From Dactylonectria macrodidyma (taxonomy: Eukaryota; Ascomycota; Sordariomycetes; Hypocreales; Nectriaceae), in the NCBI GenBank assembly GCA_020744425.1, contig JAGMUV010000004.1:1860001-1924000 (forward strand): a DNA stretch of 64,000 nt, given 5' to 3'. Of this stretch, positions 33,405 through 43,446 are shown piece after piece (position 1 is the first letter of the stretch; each line of letters begins with the position of its first letter). Both the position numbers and the translations under genes were made by a program. Below the pieces are notes generated by a model. The model was not told the origin of the DNA. It was given only the letters and a program-made list of their open reading frames with translations, and did no database searches.

Positions 33405-35007
33405 AATAGAGGGAGTTGGCGGAAGGGATGCGGGGTTTGTCAAAGAGGGGGAAGTATTTGGAGAAGCAGGCTTGGCTCCTCTATAGAAAAGCTGTATTGA
33501 GAAACTGCCAAGTGCATTAAAGTCTTGGCTTGGCTGGCGAAGGGTGTTTATATCTCTTGAATTCGCCCCCCGGCCGGGGGATACGGGGAAACTTCCCCAG
33601 GACCACACGAAGCAAAAAGCCCTTTTCCCCCAGACCCCAGACGGGCGTGGAGCAAAAAGACTCACGCATTAGACAGAGCGGAACTTTTCCTGGGTCAAAC
33701 AAGGGCTCCAGCTCGCCGTGGTCTGGCCCGAAGGACCGATAAGGGGTTACGGATGGCTCGGTGGTGCGGTACAGCTGCGTCCATTGTTACTGCTCCAGGT
33801 TACCCCAAAGGTCCCATTCCTCTCCAATGGTTCGCACCCATTCATTCAATTCGCCTAGGTTGCTAGGTTATGGGTACTTATGGCGGGCCTTGAAATTTTC
33901 CTGGGGACGGGATGGCCTGGTTTTTTGGAGATGCCCTCATCATCCGATGGATCAAGGCTCCACTACGAAGGACGAACCGCTGCTCCTATTTGGCGGGGCT
34001 ACAGCGGCAGGACCCGCGAAGATAATGCAATGTTGCATTGCGGCCGGCCGGGACAGGATGTCCATTGGAAGGATTGACATTTGTACCGTGGATAAAGGTG
34101 CATGGACTGATGATGATGGACAAGGGATGGTGGGCATGAGGAGACGATGCAGTCCAACTCGGCTCACACGGCACGTCATGTTGCTTTTCATCACTTTACC
34201 TCACCGCAATACTTTTTTGCGTGCGGAGTGCAGGACGGGGTTTGCTTTTTTTCCCCTCAGAGTGCTCTCTTCCCCCAGTCCCCTTCTCCACACACCGTCT
34301 ACGTTATGGGGAAATGGGACCCGTTCAATCACTTGAGTCCTGATGCAGAGTGGTGGGTGGCCTACGACTCGAGCGGATGAGGTGCCCCTGACTCGCTCTC
34401 ATCCCCCATCCCATTCCCCATTGACTCTTTTAGTTCTACTTTTTTACGTTAAAGCCGATGACCTCCAGCCAGTCCAGGCGAAACCTAAAAGAGTCCGTCT
34501 CCGCATATAGCGGATCACAGGTTGCATCATCCAAACTCCATAGCGGAATCCCATTGCATCGTCTCTCTTTCATCCCCGCCCCCACCCCCACCCCCACAGG
34601 TATGGAGATGCGGAGAAGAAGTTGTGGAGGCATCATGGGTCAAACAACGACGCATACCGGGAATCACAATGCCATTGTGGTCGAAAATCGTAAAGAGCCA
34701 AGGGCCAGCCAGTGGGAATCTCGGTCTACATCGCCCCGAAAAAAAGGGCCAAGACATTTTGCTTCGCCGAGGTCGCAATAGACCGAGTTGTACCCCACCA
34801 CTGAATGCCCCCGCGGATGACTGGGATCAAATAAGGGTCGCCCCGACCGCCTCGAGCTCGTCCGAGAAACCCTGGACTCTTTTTCTCCTCTTGAGGCGTC
34901 TTGAACCCGGTAACAAAGAACACGCTGCTGCTGTCGATTGTCGCCAACTGTGCCCTTTGCACCTACATCACATCTAGCCTCTTGTAGTCTCTATATATCT
35001 GGCCATC
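33405..35007. other. Shared divergent promoter region of the ACS transporter and GH105 gene
   Basis: About 1.6 kb between divergent start codons. A GATAAG element (33738-33743) matches the HGATAR core used by fungal nitrogen regulators. Several short open frames occur but none is convincing. CT-rich stretches precede the GH105 gene. Confidence 0.5.
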
Positions 35008-36126
35008 ATGCCGACCCATGTCCACGGCATCGCGGCGGAGCACGTCCACGCTCAGGTGCGACAGCTCATCCATGAGCTCGTCAACATCAAGGACACGACG
35101 GGCGAGTTCCTGATGACACTCGCCGACGGCCAGGTCATCGACACCAAGGGCTGGAACGACTGGGAGTGGACGCACGGCATCGGCTTGTACGGCATCTGGA
35201 AGTACTACGAGCTGACGGGCGAGGACGAGTGGCTCAAGGTCATCGAGGACTGGTTCCAGGCGCGGTTCAAGGAGGGCCACAAGGGCAAGAACATCAACAC
35301 CATGGCCGTCTTCCTGACCCTCGCCTACGTCTACGAGAAGACGGGCAACCCGACCTACCTCCCCTGGCTCGACAGCTGGGCCGAGTGGGCATACCACGAC
35401 CTGCCGCGCACAAAGTACGGTGGCTTCCAGCACATCACCTACCTCGAGGTCAACGAGCAGCAGCTGTGGGACGACACCCTCATGATGACCGTCATGCCGC
35501 TGGCCAAGATCGGCGTCTTGCTCAACCGCCCGCACTACGTCGCCGAGGCCAAGCGCCAATTCCTGCTGCACATCCAGTACCTGTTCGACACCAAGACGGG
35601 CCTCTTCTTCCACGGCTGGACCTTTAAAGAGGGCGGCCACAACTTTGCCGACGCGCGCTGGGGCCGCGGCAACAGCTGGGTGACGATTGTCATCCCCGAG
35701 TTCGTCGAGCTGCTGAACCTCTCCAAAGACGACCCCATCCGCGACATCCTACTCAACACGCTCAACAGCCAGTGCGAGGCGCTCGCGAAGCTGCAGCTGG
35801 ACAACGGCCTGTGGCGGACGCTGCTGGATGTGCCCGAGGAGGAGGGCTCCTACGTCGAGGCCAGCGCGACGGCCGGGTTTGCGTACGGCATCCTCAAAGC
35901 GGAGCGACGGAAATACATTGGCAAGGAGTACTCGGAGACGGCGCTCAAGGCCATCAAGGCGGTGCTAGACAACATCAGCCCCGAGGGCGAGCTGCTCAAC
36001 ACGTCGTTCGGCACGGGCATGGGCCACGACCTGCAGCACTACAAGGACATTCCGCGGACCAGCATGCCGTACGGCCAGGCCATGGCCATGATGGCGCTGG
36101 TTGAGTTCTTGCGTGCGTTTGTTTAA
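35008..36126 (+). CDS. GH105 unsaturated rhamnogalacturonyl/glucuronyl hydrolase (YteR-like)
   Basis: A single-exon 372-residue protein of the glycoside hydrolase 88/105 type. These enzymes cleave unsaturated uronic acid from pectin- or polysaccharide-lyase products by hydrating the double bond. Family features: GWNDWEWTHGIGLYGIWKYY (48-67), NINTMA (95-100), LWDDTLMM with the probable catalytic Asp at 155/156, FHGWTF (201-206) and RWGRGNSWV (217-225), spread over an (alpha/alpha)6 barrel. No signal peptide is visible, which fits an intracellular enzyme acting on imported oligosaccharides. Length (~370) is typical of the family. The ATG follows GCCATC, a reasonable context, and the stop is TAA at 36126. 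The adjacent divergent ACS-type transporter suggests a small uptake-and-cleavage unit. Confidence 0.93.
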   Translation: MPTHVHGIAAEHVHAQVRQLIHELVNIKDTTGEFLMTLADGQVIDTKGWNDWEWTHGIGLYGIWKYYELTGEDEWLKVIEDWFQARFKEGHKGKNINTMAVFLTLAYVYEKTGNPTYLPWLDSWAEWAYHDLPRTKYGGFQHITYLEVNEQQLWDDTLMMTVMPLAKIGVLLNRPHYVAEAKRQFLLHIQYLFDTKTGLFFHGWTFKEGGHNFADARWGRGNSWVTIVIPEFVELLNLSKDDPIRDILLNTLNSQCEALAKLQLDNGLWRTLLDVPEEEGSYVEASATAGFAYGILKAERRKYIGKEYSETALKAIKAVLDNISPEGELLNTSFGTGMGHDLQHYKDIPRTSMPYGQAMAMMALVEFLRAFV

Positions 36127-37729
36127 GAGCGACGGGAAGGGGATGTAGGACGGAAGAAGCAAGCAGAGGAGGATAAAGAACAATGCCGCTGGTGGCAATA
36201 CGCAGTTTGTACAGATTACCCAACTGTAGAAGACTGAATGAGATGACGAGTGAATGAGTAATTGAGCGAACTCGATTGGTTGTGACAGAGTGCGCCCAGG
36301 AACAAATCATCCTGAATTCGAAAACCGGCCCGCCGGGATGGTTGCACATACGCAACCCAGTGAGATGGTGTAGTGTCATCAGGCTGAAGTGGTGTGGCCG
36401 TGATGATTTGTGCAGGCGAGACCTCGTGAGATGGTGTGTTGATGATGCACGTGACGCCGGAGATGTTCGGTCTTCGGTGGTATGTCCCGACAGGTAATGC
36501 TGTAGTCGAGCTATCATGGCTTTTACTCACCCACTGTACTAACTTGTAGATGTATCTATTCGCGTGTGTTATTCCCCAAGTGGTGATAGTGCTTCTTTTA
36601 TGAGGATGGCTCGTCGCAGCACATCTATTGCTAGCCCCAGTGGCTGACGGAGACGGCAAGCTAAAACTAGCTGACCCATTTCCCAGCCCGCAGGAGCACA
36701 GATCAAACAAAACAACGTCATGGATTTGTCTGTCTGCTAAGTAGTGACGCTTTCGTTTCTCTTTCCCTGGTCCTACGTACGAAACAAATCCCAACCTAGA
36801 AACTACCCATAGCCGCCCAGCTAACCTATAATCCCTCCCCCGCATCTCGGATCTCGGTCGGAGCAACCCAACAAGCAGGCGAGTTTGCCGCGTAATCTAG
36901 CGAGCGGGCAAGTGGGGGAAGAAAGAAGAAAGGAATCTTCCCTTCTACGTAATCATCGTGCAACTGTCTGGCTCCCGCGGCGGGAGAAACGGAGAAACGC
37001 GTAAAGACTAGAGGCTCTGGGGGACTTGAACCGGCTGCTGATTGGTGAAGAGACACGCCACCTCGGTCGAGGTGTAGCGTTTTTCACGACTCGGAGGTGC
37101 AGCGTGGGGGCTTACTTTGTTGCTTTGGTCCAGTGGTCGTAATTATTGGATATTGCTTCTTTCTGTTCAGGTGAATGCCTAGATCATGATGTCTCTCGGT
37201 GCTGTCTTTCAGTGGTGTCTCTCATTAGTATTGTTCAGGGATATGTCTCCAGAAGTGTCTCTCAGTGATGCTCGTCACTGGTGTCTCTGATTTTAGTAGT
37301 GCCTTGTTAGTGAGAGGGTCTCACTGCGAACCTTTTACTTGATGTCCCGCTAATGCGATGGCTATGACTTTTTAGCGGCACGTCGCAGCCGCCCGGCGAT
37401 AACACTGCAGCTCCAGTGTTCTACGCCTCGCGGCTGCATCAAAAGTTCGCCCTTTTCCAAATCACCCTTCGGTCTTTTCTGCATCCTTCAATCCCTCACT
37501 CTTCAACGATACATCACCGCGTCTTACTTCTTCTCGGACTCCTCTTTGGCCGTCGAACCCAGCATGCGCCTGTTGGAGGCTTGTAATTTGCAATCGCTGG
37601 CCGTGATCTCCCCCGCCACAGCGTAAATACGTCACCACCTCGCGCCGTCGCTCCCTCAACCACTTTCGTCTCACCCCCGATAGCCTCACGCAGGTCTCCC
37701 AATCGCAACATCCCCGAATCACCGTCGCA
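36127..37729. other. Intergenic, GH105 3' flank and promoter of the DHA1 transporter
   Basis: About 1.6 kb without a convincing gene. Between about 37187 and 37290 the word TGTCTCTC or a close variant recurs about five times on the plus strand. The stretch just before the transporter is pyrimidine-rich, like a leader. Confidence 0.55.
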
Positions 37730-39521
37730 ATGTCGCCTTCGCGATCGAAACCTCCCTTCAGGACGACGTCTTCGTCAGGCTCGTTCCACGCCGGAGCGCC
37801 TATTCTAACGCCCACCACCCCGCGCCGCAACGCCTCATCCCGCTATCAAACCTTTCCCTCGACGCCGCCCAAGACACAGCTCTCTCCGCTGTCCGATGTC
37901 AGTTCCGAAGCCTCGGAGGGCGACGCCAATGAGACGCCACTACCGGTGCGCCAATTGCTACTCCTAGCCTTCCTATCGCTCGCCGAGCAGACGGCCCTCA
38001 ACTCCATCGGCCCGTACCTCCCCGAGATGGTGGCCCATATGCCCGGCATCCCCCCCAACGAGAGTGGTCTCTACGTCGGAACCCTCGCTAGCGCCTTCGC
38101 CCTGGCCCAGCTGTCGACAAATTTCCTCTGGGGATACGCCTCGGATCGCATTGGCCGCAAGCCCGTCTTGTTCATGGGTACCTTTTCGCTCATGTGCTGC
38201 TTCTGCGTCTTTGGCCTGTGCCGCGAGTACTGGCAGATTGTCGTCGTCCACGTCGCCATGGGCCTGCTCAATGGCAATGCCGCCTGCGTCCCGACCGTCT
38301 TGGGTGAGGTCACCGACCGCTCCAACCAGAGCAAGGCCTTTACGTATCTGCCCATCATCTACTCCCTCGGCGGCATCACGGGGCCTGCGCTGGGCGGACT
38401 GCTGGTTGGGAAAGTGAGCACGGGATTCCCTTTTCTGGGACCAAACATAATGGCTGCCTCGTTGCTGGCCTGTAGTCTGATTGTCGTGGGCATCTGGTTC
38501 GAGGAGACTTTGGATGAGCCAGACACGAGCTTCACAATGCCCGCTTGGATCAGCAAACTCACGTCCCTACTTCCCAAGCGAAAGTCGGAAGAGCGCCGCA
38601 AGTCTTGGAGCGCGCGATGGCCCCGCGGTCGCTCTCGCATGCAGCCGCTACTATCCTCGAGCGACTCTGGCTCTGAAGATAACGACGGAGACGACGATGA
38701 CGATCTGCAATCAGACCAATCTAACGGCGAAGACGACAAATCGGATTCGCCACAAGCTGCATGGCGCCATCTGAGCGGCACTACGATCCTGCTCCTCTGC
38801 ACATACCTGGTGTTCCAGCTGTCCAACATCTCCTTCAATAGCCTGTATCCCATCTTTGCAGATACCCCGCCTCCAGCCGGTCGCGATTTGCTCCCCAGTA
38901 AGATTGGGTTGAGTCTGAGTCTTGCCGGACTTGCAACAATTGTCTTCCAGGCCTTCCTCTACCAGCCGCTCAAAGCCAGGGTGGGAAACCTCGGCACCTA
39001 TCAAATGGGGCTCTTCGGAATCGGTATCGCCATGATCCTTTTACCCTGGGTTGGTTACAAGGACGATGCCCCGCTGTTTGGACAGGGAAGTGGGGAGATG
39101 TGGCTGTACATTGAGCTGGGAGTAGTTCTAATCGTCAAAAACATATGTGCCGTGGGTGGTCTATCGAGTGTCATGTTGCTGGTAAGCCTAATTCTTCTCA
39201 GTTGCCCGCCTGTCGCAGCAATTAACCGTTGTTTAGATTACGAACTCAGCGCCATCAAACGCCAGCCTGGGTGCCCTCAATGGCATCGCTCAGACGCTCT
39301 CCGCACTAGGCCGGAGCATCGGCCCTTTTGTTTCCGGTGCCCTCTTTACTCTGTCGACCAACATCCACCCCAAGGGCGAGGTGATGGTGTTCAGTGTCTT
39401 CGGCGGACTCGCTCTCTGTGGCTGTTTCGCTTCTCTCTTCATTCGGAGAGACGGCCTCGAGAGCGATGACTGGGAGGGACCGGACTCAGAACGTCACGCA
39501 GACGAGGAGGAAGCATCGTAG
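37730..39521 (+). CDS. MFS transporter, DHA1-like (YCR023C/ZIFL-type)
   Basis: Two exons, 37730-39181 and 39237-39521 (intron 55 nt, GTAAGC...ATTAACC...TTTAG), 1737 nt, 578 residues. After a ~70-residue Ser/Thr/Pro-rich N-terminus, membrane segments begin at LPVRQLLLLAFLSLAEQTAL. The MFS motif A is GYASDRIGRKPV (~135-146), and the group-typical LPIIYSLGGITGPALGG follows. A long hydrophilic loop of ~85 residues between the two halves carries a basic part (KRKSEERRKSW) and then an acidic part (EDNDGDDDDD). The second half ends ALNGIAQTLSALGRSIGPFV and an acidic tail. Relatives are proton antiporters, often vacuolar, of metals or drugs; substrate not determinable. If the intron is retained, translation continues about 96 residues in a different frame with no family match, which supports the spliced model. 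Confidence 0.92.
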
Positions 39522-39936
39522 ACGATACTTTTCGCATGTGTTGTGTAGAGGAACGGGGAGCTCCGAAGGGAGCACTAATAACGAGAATCATGGTATAGAT
39601 GGCGTATAGAGGGAGTGGTTGGGTGGCATTTTCGACTTTTGGTGTAAGGGCGCACGATTGACACACTTTGAACGAGATGGAACGAGGCGTGAGAGGATAT
39701 TCTGTCTATAAGAGAAAAGAATCCCGCAGATAAATCATTCTGTTGTCTAAGATATATAACTGGTTCCGCTCTAAATGCTCCAATGTACCGCCGCTAATCG
39801 CTGTATGCTATGCTCCAGAACACGCCAAGTGACAATCTTCCCAAACACCACGCTCGCCATGCCAGCCCCAATCGAAAGGCAGCGCACCCATGCTTCGACA
39901 ACCGCCTCATCCAAGTGTTAACAACTTATTCACTGC
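39522..39936. other. Intergenic between convergent genes
   Basis: About 415 bp of 3' flanks. No gene seen. Confidence 0.6.
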
Positions 39937-40572
39937 TCAGTACCAAGACGGCGGCGTCTGCCAATGCCGCAGCATCGTATCGACGGCGACGTTCCACTCA
40001 TACTCGAAGCAGGCAGCCAGCTGCTGGACCTCCTCCTGCGTGGGCAGCGTGCTCCCCCACATCTCCTGCTTGGATGCCTCGACCTCAGCGTACCCCTCGA
40101 TGAGGCCGTCGTCGCGCATCTTGTTGAGGCACAGCCAGGCGAGGTTCCAGCTGCGGTTACTGTGCGGGTCGGCGCGCACCCGCGTGACGGCGTCGTGCAC
40201 TATATCGGCCGTCATGGGATAGTTATTCGTGAAGCCGCGAAGCTCGAGCAGTAGCTGGCTCGACGTCACGTAGTGTACCCACGCGGCCGTCATGGGCTCC
40301 TGGAAGGCTTTCGCGTCGGCCTCGTCCTCGCACGCAGCGGCGATGCGCTCGATCCGGCACAGCTCCGTCAGCGTGTTGACGCTGTGGTTGTTGAGAGACT
40401 TGATCATGGACTTGACCGACGTCTGTAGGACCTGTGTAAGTAAGGAGATCTGTCCGTGTCTTGCTGTTGTTCTCGTGGTGTAGAGGGGTACTGGTGTTGC
40501 TGATGATGAGGGACTCACTCTACCACGGCCAGACCGGGAACTCGATCCTCCTCCAGATCGTCGGGACGACAT
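39937..40572 (-). CDS. Conserved-looking hypothetical protein, possibly with a 3n intron
   Basis: The continuous frame gives 211 residues. The first 18 are MSSRRSGGGSSSRSGRGR. Then comes a stretch bounded by GTGAGT (from 40518) and TTACTTACACAG (to 40432) that has the ends of an intron, is 87 nt long (a multiple of three) and has no stop. Removing it gives 182 residues and joins GRGR directly to VLQTSVKSMIKSLNNHS. The remaining protein is helical and soluble: TLTELCRIERIAAACEDEAD, WVHYVTSSQLLLELRGFTNN, WNLAWLCLNKMRDDGLIEG, FEYEWNVAVDTMLRHWQTPP. No signal peptide, membrane span or known domain recognised. The ATG at 40572 follows CAATGTCGTC-type context. I judge it real from its length and composition. 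Confidence 0.65.
   Translation of the reverse strand: MSSRRSGGGSSSRSGRGRVSPSSSATPVPLYTTRTTARHGQISLLTQVLQTSVKSMIKSLNNHSVNTLTELCRIERIAAACEDEADAKAFQEPMTAAWVHYVTSSQLLLELRGFTNNYPMTADIVHDAVTRVRADPHSNRSWNLAWLCLNKMRDDGLIEGYAEVEASKQEMWGSTLPTQEEVQQLAACFEYEWNVAVDTMLRHWQTPPSWY
40432..40518 (-). other. Putative 87-nt stop-free intron in the hypothetical protein gene
   Basis: GTGAGT donor, CTTACTTACACAG acceptor region, length divisible by three and open in the coding frame, so splicing and retention would both give full-frame proteins. Confidence 0.5.
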
Positions 40573-43446
40573 TGTTTCCGATCAATTGATAAAGTGATGA
40601 CTGAGGTATCAGAGACAGACTGTGTTGCGGACTGACTAAAGAGAAACGCTTGAAGCATCGGTGGTGGTTCCATGTCCCCTTGTTATTGAGCATCAAAGGG
40701 CTATTTTATCGACCACGGGAAACGCACGACAAAAGACTTCCGTCGCCCCCAACAATTGACCTTGACGAAAGAGTCAGATTCCCACTCTTTTGATTAGAAG
40801 AGTGAGGGATGCTGCGGGGCCAATGAGAGCTCTAGGACAGCGAAAAGAAAAAAATTGAATTCGCAAGAGAAGGGCTCATCGACCCTGTGCAAATAATACA
40901 GCTTCAACAATCCCATCCCATTACCCCGGCGACTTCCACAACAGGCCACCAAGCCGTATAGGTAGCAGGAATACGGAGCACGCGGGATAATCAGCTCGTG
41001 TTTTTTCTACGCGGCATCGTACTAGAGCGAAGGGCGCAGGAAAAAATAGGACTGGCAGAGTTGCTATTTGAGATGTAAGTCCTTAGTCGCCTAAGCCACG
41101 GGCTGGGGGGCGCGGGGATGTTGTTCCCCAGGACTTTGACAGAAGCACATCCGCCGGCAAATGGAGAGCTCTAGGTTTGAATTCTCAGGCCACGGATATA
41201 GAGCGTTCGTTGATCCTTTGGGGCTGGTGTTGGTGGCGGTTCAGTTCAGTGTCTGTCCTATGTGTCGCTCCTTGTGACCAAAACTAGAATCTGAGATTCT
41301 CACCCGGCACGAGAGCTGTTTTCTCGCACAGGGTTCGGTGAGGTGATGGAACGAATCAGACTTCGAGGCCGTAGTCAGATTCGTGGACATGGCTCTCCAA
41401 ATGCCGTCTGCCGTCGCCGACTGGACGGAGTTAAGACAGCTCGTGCTTGATGGCCCCCTATGCGATAGCTTCGGTGACCCATCTGCCATGTAAGATGATG
41501 TCGACATCACAAAACCCTGGTTCTCTCTCTTTCCCGCGTGCGTTCCAGGGCTCGTTTGGGCCCCCAAGCGCGCATCCGAATTATATCCCGAACGTCCGTT
41601 CCCATCGCCATGCCATTCCACGTCAGATTTTAGGCGGGGCACGGACGCTGAATAGGCGCCCTCGCACACCGCGGTGAAAGAAATGACTAGACCTTTCTGG
41701 ATAGATCGGAGAAGCGACAACAGTCAGCATTCGATCCGCGGATTTGATTCCGCCGCCGTGTGATCTATCTTGCCGACGGCATTGCGTACTCGGGGCGGGT
41801 TTTCTTGGTATTGGGGTGAGCAGACATCGTGAAGCGCGAATCAGCCCTCTCACTGCCCTGTCAGACTTGAACTCAGGGCGGGTATCTTAAGCGTATAGCC
41901 GCATTTTCATCTCGTCCCATCACATCCCATACGTCCATTCGTTTTATCCATGTAAGTCATCCGCCCTTTCCCAAGGTGCTGGGTCCGGGTCGGGGGGGCT
42001 GCAAAAGGCGTGACTCTGCGCCGGCCCCCATCCCGAACTCCGCGGCGGGTCCCGAGGCGGGAAGACCATGGAAGGAAGAAAAAGGCATATGAGGCCTCTG
42101 AGGATTCTAATTTGTCTTGCATCGTCGTTGCTAGCGAAACTTAGACGAGTTGTACCACCCGACGTCGTTTGTGTCAGCTACTCGAGTTTCGGTGGCGGCC
42201 GCCAATCCCGATCGCAGGACTGCTCGCTTATATCAGCCACAACCACTCAACTCATGTATCGGGCGCCGCAGCTGACGGACTGACTCTTTTATTCTACATT
42301 GCTATCTAGAAGAAGATCCAGGGCATCCGGAGTGCGCCGGATACACAAGTGTTTGCAGCATTGACGCGGCGTCGTACGAGCAGTAGAACTTGTCGGATCT
42401 TTGGGTGAGGTTTCTGCGGTGGCACCAAAAATGCATCGAACGGGCACAGCCACACCATCGCTGACATCGGCTGGGCTGAATCTGCTGCGACCCAGGTGAT
42501 CTGCCTCGATATAAAAAGCCCGGTATATAACCCTCCGGTTCCACCCCTTTGGATTATAGGGAAGCTTGCGCGGCTGGTTCTTTCGTACTCACCTCTCCCC
42601 CAGCCTCACTCGGCCGGGTTGAAACGCCTCGTTTTCTGCACTACGTAGTAGACAATTGACTCCCGAATTGGTAAAGCGGTACTTCTAAATCCAGCTTCAT
42701 AGAGGATGTGGCTGGAGGGATGTGTAGAATGAACCCGGGGAAAGCGGATGGTGTGGCTTCATCGCGTGGGGTTACGGAGGACGTCCGCGTGGAGCAGGGA
42801 TGAAGCTAGCTGTTGACAGTTCCTGATCTACCACACACATGGAATACGGGCATATTCCTGGCACCGCGGGAGGTTGTATGATGGATCGTTACATTGCCGT
42901 GCCCCATGTGGCTGATCACCGGGACCATCCAATGAGGCGTTGCTCCGTCGCCCCCAGAAGCCCAGCCCTAGCATGTTGAGTCTAGTTTCGGTAATTGAAC
43001 AAGATCATCGCTGCCATTGTCTCAAAACACTCTCTCATAGGGCCTGCCTCTACCGAGGAGCAGGGGAGCAAGAAGCTCAATTCACAGACCACAGAGGCCA
43101 GATTGTACGACATGCCAAGCCGTCAGCCGTTTCCACTCGTAAGGCCAAGTAAGCGGCCTCTTGCCTTGCCCACATCACGACAATACCTTCGGTCGACGCA
43201 CCGCAAAAGTAGCAAACTCCCAGAGACAGCTTACCATCGACCGAGCCATCTCCGATCGTCTGACAGATCGCGCGTTCCTCCTCCCTGGTCCATCACGAGG
43301 CGGGCAGTCGGACTCTGACCTCATTGGCGGCGACTTTTGTTTCCCCTTCAGCCCTACCAGTATCATTCAGGTGCCGCGCTTAGGTCATACAGTGGTTTCA
43401 TTATGGGTCCTATACGGTCATACTTGAAACGGAATGTTGCAGCCCG
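40573..43446. other. Intergenic, no gene seen
   Basis: About 2.9 kb. Open frames such as 41241-41720 (minus) lack domains and convincing codon usage. A tRNA-like 3' fragment near 41850-41900 does not fold (see rejected items). Confidence 0.5.

Noticed and set aside
37010..37040. GGTTCAAGTCCC-like T-arm on the minus strand
   Set aside because: The flanking bases do not form a stem and no anticodon arm is present.
41240..41720. 159-codon minus-strand open frame
   Set aside because: Ser/His-rich without motifs or neighbours of the same kind, and unsupported by splice or start context.
41845..41900. tRNA-like fragment (GAGTTCAAGTC with a CTTAAGAT anticodon-like loop, minus strand)
   Set aside because: The T stem pairs at only two positions, no acceptor stem closes and no D-arm is found upstream, so I do not call a tRNA.
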